From assembly GCA_945883615.1 (NCBI GenBank), contig CAMCYB010000035.1:1-18731 (forward strand): DNA of 18,731 bases, written 5' to 3'. Positions 8,678 to 15,458 of this stretch are shown one piece after another. Every line of letters starts with the position of its first letter. The stretch's first letter is position 1. This DNA is from Bordetella parapertussis (GTDB taxonomy: Bacteria; Pseudomonadota; Gammaproteobacteria; Burkholderiales; Burkholderiaceae_B). The position numbers were made by a program, and so were the translations under genes. The notes under the pieces are model-generated. The model was not told the origin of the DNA. It saw only the letters and a list, made by a program, of their open reading frames with translations, and ran no database searches.

Positions 8678-9647
8678 ACCGCGTCAGGTAGAACCGCAGG
8701 CTACACCGCCTGCTTCACTGACAATGCCACAGATCAATGCTCAGGCTTTACTATCTCGCATTGAGTGGGTTAGTGCTAAGCGACTTGATGGTTTGATGCA
8801 AGGCAACTATCAAACACTCTTTCGCGGCGCAGGTTTAATGCTTGCTGACTTACGCGAATACTTACCCCATGACGACGTTCGCCATATTGACTGGAACGTC
8901 ACAGCCCGCATGCAAACGCCCTACGTTCGCGAGCACGAGCAAGACCGTGATTTAACCGCGTGGTTTCTTGCAGACCTGTCAGCATCAGTTGGCTTTGGCT
9001 CACAAGGCATCAGCAAACGGGTGCTCATGGCTGATTGTGTTGCGCTGCTAGGGCATATGCTGCAACGCCGAGGTAACCGCGTGGGTGCTGTGATTGACCG
9101 CGCAAGCGCTCAGAAAAATCTTGAAGTCTTACCGGGTCGTTCAGGCCGACGCCATCTTTTGCATGTGCTGAACCGCCTGTTAAATGGGCCGCTTTACCCA
9201 CAAACGGAAGCCACGGGTTTGAAAAAACTATTGATGGGGGCGCAAAACGTGATGGGGCAACGCGCCACCGTGTTCGTGCTGTCAGATTTTTTAACTGAGC
9301 CTGATTGGAATAAAGCCCTACTGGCATTAGCGAGTCGTCATGATGTGGTGGCTGTGCGCCTAGTTGACCCCTTTGATCGCGAACTGCCGGCGATGGGCAT
9401 GATCACAATTCGTGACGCCGAAACCGGTCAACAAGTTTTTGTTGATACCCATGACGCGGGGTTTAGAAAGCGATTTGCTGAACAAACCCAAGCACATGAG
9501 GCCCAGTTGCAAGACGCATTTAGCAAAGCGGGCGTTGATTGTTTGGAACTGAACACAGAAAACCCCGTGCATGTAGACTTGATCAATTTTATTGTTCAAC
9601 GCCAACGCTTTCTCAGGCAGACTAGCAAAGGGCGTCATCATGTCTGA
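8661..9647 (+). CDS. DUF58 domain protein
   Basis: A 328-residue protein whose start overlaps the end of the MoxR gene by 17 bp, indicating translational coupling. The DUF58 signature is clear at about residues 56-83: GAGLMLADLREY, then DDVRHIDWNVTAR. A VWA-like fold follows (WFLADLSASVGFG at about 101-113, then FVLSDF further on). DUF58 proteins are standard partners of MoxR ATPases and Bat VWA proteins. Many relatives are membrane anchored, but this one has no evident N-terminal helix and is probably cytoplasmic or peripheral. The biochemical role of the family is not settled. Its stop codon overlaps the next gene's ATG by 8 bp. Confidence 0.92.
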   Translation: MFKFLKPRQVEPQATPPASLTMPQINAQALLSRIEWVSAKRLDGLMQGNYQTLFRGAGLMLADLREYLPHDDVRHIDWNVTARMQTPYVREHEQDRDLTAWFLADLSASVGFGSQGISKRVLMADCVALLGHMLQRRGNRVGAVIDRASAQKNLEVLPGRSGRRHLLHVLNRLLNGPLYPQTEATGLKKLLMGAQNVMGQRATVFVLSDFLTEPDWNKALLALASRHDVVAVRLVDPFDRELPAMGMITIRDAETGQQVFVDTHDAGFRKRFAEQTQAHEAQLQDAFSKAGVDCLELNTENPVHVDLINFIVQRQRFLRQTSKGRHHV

Positions 9648-10668
9648 TGGGTTGAGCTGGCCAACATGGTTTCAAAGTGAACATATCTCATTTATTTGGC
9701 CAAGCCTTTTGTGGCTTTTACTCATTGTTCCGGCAGGCCTCATTTTCTACCGCTTTCAGCGCCGCCATCAGCCACTTGATAAATGGAATGTTGTCAGTGG
9801 CGCGCTCATAACAGTTGGGCTTGCTGCCCTACTTATAGCCATTGCCAGGCCGCAAATACAGGTTAACTTGCCTGCCAGAGCCGATCGATTAATGATCGTG
9901 CTTGATATTTCTGGCAGCATGCGTGCTGATGACGCCAAACCCAGTCGCTTTGACGCCGCTAAAGTGATCATCTCGACATTGCTCGACGATCAGCCCCCTG
10001 GTTTGCAAGTGGGGTTAGTAACAACGGCTGCCACAGCAAGTTTGGTGCAGCCACTTACGACAGATCGCAACGCTTTGCGTGAAGCTCTTGATGCGACTTC
10101 ATTACAAACAGGCTCAGCACTGGGCAGCGGTTTATTAATTGGTTTGTCTGAGTTATTGCCTGCTGCTGGCATTGACGCCCAAGCCATCATGAATGAATCA
10201 GCCCTGCGGCCAGACAGTCGGCCCGCAAAACCCTGGCAGCCAGACCCAGAAAAAATCATGCCGCCGGGTTCGAATCGTTCCGTGGCACTTGTGTTGATTT
10301 CTGATGGTGAATCAAACATGGGCCCTAATGCACTCATGATGGCTGAGTTAGCGTCTCAATTTGGTGTGCGCGTGCATACGATTGGTCTGGGTACAGAACA
10401 AGGTGCTGTGGTTAAAGCTGAAGGTATCTCGCAACGCGTGCGCTTACAACCGGCTCTATTAGCCGATATTTCAGCCACCACAGTGGGTCACTTCTACCAA
10501 GGTACCTCTGAAAAAGATTGGCAAAAAATTTACCAATCTATTGATACCCGCATTCAATTTGATCGCCGACAGCCCATCGAATTTAGCGCGCTGTTTTTGG
10601 CGGGTGGCTTGCTTTTGATTTTGATCGGCATGATCATACGATTTACGCGACAAGGTCGTATTCTTTAA
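9640..10668 (+). CDS. BatA-like VWA domain membrane protein (paralogue of the 5617-6654 gene)
   Basis: A 342-residue protein from the ATG at 9640, which overlaps the DUF58 stop by 8 bp and has an AAAGGG ribosome site just upstream. An in-frame upstream ATG at 9592 lies deep in the DUF58 gene and was rejected. Layout: membrane helices at about 17-37 and 52-69, a VWA domain with MIDAS residues in LDISGSM (Asp89, Ser91, Ser93), the VLISDG strand, and a C-terminal helix with a basic tail. Length, MIDAS surroundings (MRADDAKPSR against MLADDVPPSR) and the PPGS segment before the VLISDG strand all match the divergent VWA gene, so the two arose by duplication. It closes the protease-MoxR-DUF58 operon. 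Confidence 0.92.
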   Translation: MSDGLSWPTWFQSEHISFIWPSLLWLLLIVPAGLIFYRFQRRHQPLDKWNVVSGALITVGLAALLIAIARPQIQVNLPARADRLMIVLDISGSMRADDAKPSRFDAAKVIISTLLDDQPPGLQVGLVTTAATASLVQPLTTDRNALREALDATSLQTGSALGSGLLIGLSELLPAAGIDAQAIMNESALRPDSRPAKPWQPDPEKIMPPGSNRSVALVLISDGESNMGPNALMMAELASQFGVRVHTIGLGTEQGAVVKAEGISQRVRLQPALLADISATTVGHFYQGTSEKDWQKIYQSIDTRIQFDRRQPIEFSALFLAGGLLLILIGMIIRFTRQGRIL

Positions 10669-10787
10669 CGTGTGCGTCATCGTATTGAAGTGTAGGCATT
10701 TAACTTTCAAAAGAGGCTCGCTGTTTTAATCAAACATGGGCTATGCGTTACAGTGTGTGCACTTTCCTCAAAGATTAAAGACCAAAT

Positions 10788-11363
10788 ATGCCTGCTGACC
10801 TAAATGCTGCCCTGCTTGAACCAGAAATCGATCGCTTAGACACCTTTCTCGCTGAACTTGATGGGCCTGTTAATAGCTTTGAAGGGCTTGATGGGTTGTT
10901 TTGTGCGCTGATCTGCGCACCGACTGCGATCATGCCCAACGAATACAAAACAGTAATCTTAGGCGACAGCGCTTTCGCCGATGACGATCAAGCAAAAGAG
11001 ATCACTTTTTTGATGACGCGGCACTGGAACACTGTGACTAAAACCTTGCAGCAGGTTTCTAAAGTGGGTGATGTGTATGTTCCTGCGCTACTCGTTGACG
11101 ATGATGGCAACCCAACCGGCAACGAATGGGCAGAGGGTTTTGTATTGGGTATCACGCTTACTCAGACCGACTGGCATGCGTTCAGCCAAAATACTGAACT
11201 GGGTGATTTACTTGAGCCTGTTATGTTGCTCGCCCACGAACACCACCCCGACCCGACATTGCGCCCAACATCTTTGAGCTCTGAAGGCCGGGAAGACTTA
11301 CTTGATGAGATGTTTGACAATTTAATGCTGATTTACGAACACTTTCAGCGTCAGGTGAACTAA
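10788..11363 (+). CDS. UPF0149 / YecA family protein
   Basis: A 191-residue acidic, soluble protein. Family marks are FEGLDGLFCALICAP at about residues 29-43 and the GNEWAEGFVLGI motif at about 111-122. The latter includes the conserved Trp-Ala-x-Gly-Phe of the YgfB/YecA domain. The C-terminal metal-binding SEC-C motif found in some YecA proteins is missing, since the chain ends at FQRQVN. The function of the family is poorly defined. The gene has its own 119-bp upstream region after the VWA gene, so it is probably a separate unit. Confidence 0.85.
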   Translation: MPADLNAALLEPEIDRLDTFLAELDGPVNSFEGLDGLFCALICAPTAIMPNEYKTVILGDSAFADDDQAKEITFLMTRHWNTVTKTLQQVSKVGDVYVPALLVDDDGNPTGNEWAEGFVLGITLTQTDWHAFSQNTELGDLLEPVMLLAHEHHPDPTLRPTSLSSEGREDLLDEMFDNLMLIYEHFQRQVN

Positions 11364-11639
11364 GGGTAAACACCCAACAGGGCGCAACTTTAATATAAAA
11401 AAATAAAAACCATGATATATTTTTTTTGTATTTTGGTTGAGTCATGACTTGTGACATTTGAGATGTGACATGCGTCGTTTGAAATGTGACATGCGTCGTA
11501 TGTGATGTGTCGTGTGTAGTGTGTCGTGTGTAGTGTGTCATGTTTAATGTGTCATATTTAATGTGACATTTGTTTAAAATCAATAATAAAAAAAACGCCA
11601 ATTAATAATCAAGTATCAAAAAAATCTTAAGTGATATTC
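11364..11639. other. Intergenic region between UPF0149 and sulfatase genes
   Basis: These 276 bp hold an A/T-rich stretch after the UPF0149 stop, then the heptamer array, then an A-rich leader before the sulfatase. GGGTAAACACCC (a 4-bp stem just after the UPF0149 stop) is too weak to call a terminator. No clear sigma70 promoter was found. GTGACA inside the array is one base from a TTGACA -35 box, but no well-spaced -10 follows it. Confidence 0.6.
11451..11576. repeat. Heptanucleotide tandem array, 18 units, upstream of the sulfatase gene
   Basis: Reading in steps of seven from 11451, 18 consecutive units fit G-T-G-W-M-R-T without a single phase slip. Position 2 is T in 16 units, position 3 is G in 16, and position 7 is T in 17. 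GTGACAT occurs four times (11451, 11465, 11486, 11563). Higher-order units are visible: two 21-bp blocks (11465-11485 and 11486-11506) agree at 18 of 21 sites. GTGTCGTGTGTAGT is repeated exactly at 11507 and 11521. Two more 14-mers (11535, 11549) differ by one base. The preceding heptamer (11444-11450) may be a decayed unit. The array ends 63 bp before the sulfatase ATG. It could be a decayed microsatellite or a set of regulator binding sites. Confidence 0.85.
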
Positions 11640-13184
11640 ATGAAATTAACACTCAAAAAAACAGCCCTCGCGCTTGCACTGACAACCGGCACGCTGATGT
11701 CAATGCAGGCTTTTGCACAAAAGCCACCAAACATCTTAATTCTTTGGGGTGATGACATTGGGCAGTTTAATGTCAGCGCTTACAACCAAGGCATGATGGG
11801 TTACCGAACACCCAATATTGACAGTATTGCAAGGCAAGGTGCGCTTTTTACAGACTGGTACGGTCAACAAAGCAGCACAGCAGGTCGTGCAGCATTCATA
11901 ACCGGCCAGTCACCCATTCGCACTGGCCTGACTAAAGTTGGCTTACCAGGTACGCCCGAGGGCATGCGCAAAGAAGACCCAACATTAGCCACATTGCTCA
12001 AAGCCAGAGGGTATAAAACAGGGCAGTTTGGTAAGAATCACCTAGGTGATCGCGATGACATGTTGCCAACCGCGCACGGTTTTGATGAGTTTTTTGGAAA
12101 CTTATATCATCTTAATGCAGAAGAAGAGCCAGAGAACCCAGACTACCCAAAAGACCCCGAATTTAAAAAGAAATTTGGCCCCCGTGGCGTGATTCACAGC
12201 TTTGCCGGTGGCGCCATTACTGACACAGGTCCGTTAACGCGCAAACGCATGGAAACCATTGATGATGAAGTCATGGTTAAGACCCTCGACTTCATGGAAC
12301 GCTCAAAAAAAGAAGACAAGCCATTCTTTATCTGGTGGAACTCGACCCGCATGCACATCTTTACGCACTTGAAAGAAGCCTCGCGTGGCAAAACAGGTTT
12401 GGGCGTTTACGCCGATGGCATGGTTGAGCACGACGGTCACGTCGGTGAAATTCTGACCAAACTTAAAGAGCTGGGCCTCGATGAAAATACCATCATCATG
12501 TATTCCACTGATAACGGTGCCGAGACTTTCACATGGCCAGATGGTGGCACCACGATGTTCCATGGCGAAAAAAATACAAACTGGGAAGGCGGTTACCGTG
12601 TGCCCGCCATGATCAAATGGCCCGGTGTGATCGAACCTGGCACCATCAATAACAATATCGCTGCACATGAAGACATGACACCCACGCTGTTGGCTGCAGC
12701 AGGTGACACGACCGTCAAGCAAGATTTACTTAAGGGTCGAAAAATTGGCGACATGACCTATAAAGTTCACCTTGATGGCTATGATCTTGGTCCAGCACTG
12801 AAAAATAACAAAGAAAAATGGCCTCGTCGTGAGTTCATTTACTGGACAGATGACGGCAGTGTGGCCGCGTTGCGTTATGACAATTTCAAGGTCACGTTCT
12901 TGCAACAAGATGCTGAAGGTATGGAAGTGTGGCAAAAGCCCTTTACGGTATTGCGTGCACCCGCGCTAACCAACCTGCGTATGGATCCATTCGAGCGTGC
13001 GCAGCAAGAAAACGCAATGGGTTATCAGCGGTGGTATCTAGACCGTATGTTTGCCATTGCACCGGCAGGAACTTACATTGGAAATTGGTTGCAAAGTTTC
13101 CGCGAGTTTCCACCCCGCCAGAAACCCGGTAGTTTCAACCTTGATCGGGTTATGGAAGCCGTCACGCGTGCACAACAAAACTAA
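11640..13184 (+). CDS. Arylsulfatase, Ser-type, secreted
   Basis: A 514-residue sulfatase from the ATG at 11640; a GTG three codons upstream would put extra residues before a good signal peptide. The Sec signal runs to about residue 26 (AFAQ). The metal site includes Asp38/Asp39 in WGDDIG and Asp291/Asn292 in STDNGAE, with Lys132/His134 in GKNHLGD, His239 and Lys311 as probable catalytic residues. The formylglycine motif is S-T-A-G-R with Ser79 (codon 11874-11876) where many close relatives have Cys. Ser-type enzymes are activated by radical-SAM anSME, which is encoded at 13977-15230. It hydrolyses sulfate esters in the periplasm or outside the cell; the substrate is unknown. The heptamer array lies just upstream and a strong terminator follows. 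Confidence 0.93.
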   Translation: MKLTLKKTALALALTTGTLMSMQAFAQKPPNILILWGDDIGQFNVSAYNQGMMGYRTPNIDSIARQGALFTDWYGQQSSTAGRAAFITGQSPIRTGLTKVGLPGTPEGMRKEDPTLATLLKARGYKTGQFGKNHLGDRDDMLPTAHGFDEFFGNLYHLNAEEEPENPDYPKDPEFKKKFGPRGVIHSFAGGAITDTGPLTRKRMETIDDEVMVKTLDFMERSKKEDKPFFIWWNSTRMHIFTHLKEASRGKTGLGVYADGMVEHDGHVGEILTKLKELGLDENTIIMYSTDNGAETFTWPDGGTTMFHGEKNTNWEGGYRVPAMIKWPGVIEPGTINNNIAAHEDMTPTLLAAAGDTTVKQDLLKGRKIGDMTYKVHLDGYDLGPALKNNKEKWPRREFIYWTDDGSVAALRYDNFKVTFLQQDAEGMEVWQKPFTVLRAPALTNLRMDPFERAQQENAMGYQRWYLDRMFAIAPAGTYIGNWLQSFREFPPRQKPGSFNLDRVMEAVTRAQQN

Positions 13185-13230
13185 TCATCAGGCATGTGTG
13201 CATTGACTTGATTAGAGTTTGACTTTAGAC

Positions 13231-13263
13231 AAGCTCCGCTAACTTTAGGCGGAGCTTTTTTTA
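13231..13263 (+). terminator. Rho-independent terminator after the sulfatase gene
   Basis: AAGCTCCGC (13231-13239) pairs perfectly with GCGGAGCTT (13249-13257) across a 9-base loop and is followed by a run of T to about 13262. It lies 47 bp after the sulfatase stop and should separate that transcript from the HAD pseudogene. Confidence 0.9.
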
Positions 13264-13300
13264 TGTTTTATAGTGTTGCCCACACTCAGTCGAGATTCAA

Positions 13301-13940
13301 ATGAAGAAATTGATCGTCAGCCTACTTTTTGTTGTTTCGTTCAGCGTCTTTGCAAGTGGGCCTTTACCCTCATGGCATGAAGGGCCAAGCAAACAAGCCG
13401 TGCTTAGTTTCGTTGAAAAAACGACGACTGAAGGGTCTGTCGACTTCGTACCCAACTCAGAGCGTATTGCAGTCTTTGATAACGATGGTACGTTATGGAG
13501 CGAGCAACCTATTTATGTACAAATTGCTTTCATCATTAATCAAATTAAGGCGCTGGCAAGTCAGCACCCCGAGTGGCAAACAACACAGCCCTTTCAGGCT
13601 GTGCTCGAAGGCGACATCAATACTCTGTTGGCCAGTGGGCAAGAGAAAAACTTGTTCCAGCTCATCGCAGCCACAAATGCTGGCTTGAGTACTGACGCTT
13701 TTAGTTTGCAATTCAGATGGTGATTTAGCCATGTTGTTATGGACAACGGCTGACAAAGGGCCTCGTTTAGGCATACTCATACACCATACAGACGATATTC
13801 GTGAGGTGTCTTATGACCGAAACTCTTCAATTGGTCGCTTGAACAAAGCCCTTGATCAAGCTCCCCTCAAGGGATGGACAGTTGTCGATATGAAGCACGA
13901 GTGGCGCAACATTTTTCCAGCCGATATGCCATCAAGGTAA
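13301..13940 (+). pseudogene. Secreted HAD-family phosphatase with internal deletion and frameshift
   Basis: The 5' part (13301-13723) encodes a signal peptide (to about residue 19) and HAD motif I, FDNDGTLW (Asp60, Asp62). It then runs on to LSTDAF and stops after a few out-of-frame residues. In another frame, from 13710, comes NSDGDLAMLLWTT, the family's motif IV, and it continues to a normal-looking end (GWTVVDMKHEW, stop at 13938-13940). The join near 13697-13710 skips the cap and motifs II and III, which in full-length relatives fill well over a hundred residues, so the gene cannot make an active phosphatase. TTT-GC-AAT at the join is one base short of the expected FGN codons. Genes of this type are secreted acid-phosphatase-like hydrolases of unknown substrate. 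Its neighbours are the sulfatase and the convergent maturase. Confidence 0.85.
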
Positions 13941-13976
13941 GCTTACTGTCTTCAACCTTCGCACACCCCTAAAATA

Positions 13977-15230
13977 TTAAGCGGGCAGCTTACCCAGATG
14001 CCGAAGAATACGAACCACATCGGGCCCGATATGCTCGTAGAAATGATAGAGCCCTAAACACAGGTAGTTCATACCTGGCTCGCCATCACGACTTTTAATT
14101 AATCTGTTCTTTGGGCATTCACCCCAACACAGCTGCAAATAATCGCAGCGTCGACATTGCGATGGCAACGTATCGCGCTTGTCCATACCAAATTTTTCTT
14201 GTACGGCAGAAAATGCCATGTCACCCAAATGTGTTTCTGCAATGTTACCTAGCCGATACGCTGGATAAACAAAATGATCACAGGAATACACTTCGCCATC
14301 ATGCTCGACCGCAAGCCCTTTGCCACAAAACTCTGCTTGCGTACAGGTTTGTGCAGGCATGCCTGCCGCTTGTGCAATTGCTGTTTCGAATAGGTTGACA
14401 TGCACTCGGCCAAAGTCTGTCGCCAGCCATTCGTCCCAGACGCCTGCCAAAAAATGACCGTAATCGTCAGGGTCGACAGACCAGTCAGTCACAATTGAAA
14501 GCGGATGACCTGGCTTCGCACGAGCGCTGTCTTGAAGCGGTGCCGTTGAAAAATCTAATTTTCCTGGGGCAATTTCTTTGAACGTACGCGGCTCAACGGC
14601 AGGGTTAAATTGAACCCGCCATGCACCGACCTCATCAACCAGAAACCGATACACCTCTTTTGGGTGCTTGGCATTCGCCCGATTCACGACACACAATGCA
14701 GCAAATGAAACGTCAGCCTCGACCAACTTACGTGCTGCACGCATGACAAAATCAAAAGTCGGTTTACCGTTACGCGTTTTGCGATAACGGTCGTGCAGTG
14801 CTTGTGGGCCGTCAATTGACAAGCCCACATGAAAATTATTTTCTTTCAAAAAGTGAACCCATTCATCATCGAGTGCGATGCCATTGGTTTGCAAATCATT
14901 CTCAATGCGCTGACCAGATTTGCTGTACTTTTTTTGAAGCGCGATGACCTTTTGGTAAAAAGGCAGACCCATCAGGGTAGGTTCCCCACCTTGCCATGAA
15001 AAGACAACTTGATCACCGGTCTGGCTCTCTATATATTGACGAATGTGCTGCTCAAGCATTGGCTCGTTCATGCGAGCATGTGGCTTGTGATCAAGTAAAT
15101 CTGTCTTATGCAGATAAAAGCAATAATCGCAGTCGATGTTGCACTCGGCCCCAGAAGGCTTATTCATCGCATGAAAGCGATAGTGCCTACCAACCGGCAA
15201 GGGCGGCAATTGAAGTTGGGGCTTTTGCAT
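13977..15230 (-). CDS. Anaerobic sulfatase maturase (radical SAM/SPASM)
   Basis: A 417-residue radical-SAM enzyme. The SAM-cluster motif C-x3-C-x2-C is at Cys30, Cys34 and Cys37 (ECNIDCDYCFY). The WQGGEPTLMG block follows, then the SPASM region with Cys-rich segments (CTQAEFCGKG, YSCDHFVYP, CRRCDYLQLCWGECPKN) that hold two further 4Fe-4S clusters. Length and motifs match anSME (AtsB/YdeM-like). These enzymes use S-adenosylmethionine to oxidise the active-site Ser or Cys of sulfatases to formylglycine without oxygen, in the cytoplasm before export. The Ser-type sulfatase at 11640 is the evident substrate. The gene is convergent with the sulfatase and HAD remnant and divergent from the GntP permease gene, with an A/T-rich promoter region upstream. 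Confidence 0.95.
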   Translation of the reverse strand: MQKPQLQLPPLPVGRHYRFHAMNKPSGAECNIDCDYCFYLHKTDLLDHKPHARMNEPMLEQHIRQYIESQTGDQVVFSWQGGEPTLMGLPFYQKVIALQKKYSKSGQRIENDLQTNGIALDDEWVHFLKENNFHVGLSIDGPQALHDRYRKTRNGKPTFDFVMRAARKLVEADVSFAALCVVNRANAKHPKEVYRFLVDEVGAWRVQFNPAVEPRTFKEIAPGKLDFSTAPLQDSARAKPGHPLSIVTDWSVDPDDYGHFLAGVWDEWLATDFGRVHVNLFETAIAQAAGMPAQTCTQAEFCGKGLAVEHDGEVYSCDHFVYPAYRLGNIAETHLGDMAFSAVQEKFGMDKRDTLPSQCRRCDYLQLCWGECPKNRLIKSRDGEPGMNYLCLGLYHFYEHIGPDVVRILRHLGKLPA

Positions 15231-15280
15231 TAAGTTTTAATGGTTAATTAATATTTAATTTATCATGTTTTTTTAATTGA

Positions 15281-15300
15281 TTTTAAATTTTTTTAAATTT
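15281..15300. repeat. 10-bp tandem repeat in an A/T tract
   Basis: TTTTAAATTT occurs twice in direct tandem within a very A/T-rich stretch (about 15240-15300) between the divergent maturase and permease genes. It may act as curved or UP-element-like promoter DNA, or be simple low-complexity sequence. Confidence 0.5.
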
Positions 15301-15322
15301 ACTTTTAGTTACGGGGTATTGA

Positions 15323-15403
15323 GTGAAAAAATTATTCACCCGCATTTTCTTATTGTGTTTAATTTCATTTTCAAGTCTGACGGCAACGGCTCAATTAGGT
15401 TAA
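15323..15403 (+). CDS. Orphan signal-peptide micro-ORF (26 residues)
   Basis: A GTG start at 15323, preceded by a GGGG-containing ribosome-site-like stretch, opens a 26-residue ORF ending at TAA 15401-15403. The product begins MKKLFTRIFLLCLISFSS and ends with ATAQLG. It therefore has a basic N-region, a hydrophobic core and an A-x-A cleavage site: a complete Sec signal peptide with almost nothing behind it. All other frames also stop soon after. Either it is the stub of a deleted secreted protein, a tiny secreted peptide, or a leader for the GntP permease gene 55 bp downstream. The signal-peptide look is clear; expression is unknown. Confidence 0.4.
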   Translation: MKKLFTRIFLLCLISFSSLTATAQLG

Positions 15404-15458
15404 TTTTAACTTTAACTCCAACGACAACGCAAGAACAAAAGCAATAGGTTACTCACAC

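Noticed and set aside
9990..10337. A 115-residue minus-strand ORF inside the VWA gene
   Set aside because: It is antisense to a well-supported VWA gene and shows no recognisable domain.
11451..11576. CRISPR array
   Set aside because: Units are 7 bp with no spacers between them, there are no 20-40 bp repeats, and no cas genes are present.
11221..11601. A 126-residue minus-strand ORF with a Thr/His-rich repeat segment
   Set aside because: The repeated part is simply the translation of the heptamer array read on the other strand, and the rest is antisense to the UPF0149 gene. There is no family resemblance and no ribosome site that stands out.
12303..12722. A 139-residue minus-strand ORF inside the sulfatase gene
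   Set aside because: It is a shadow of the sulfatase coding frame, whose motifs are complete; the antisense product resembles nothing known.
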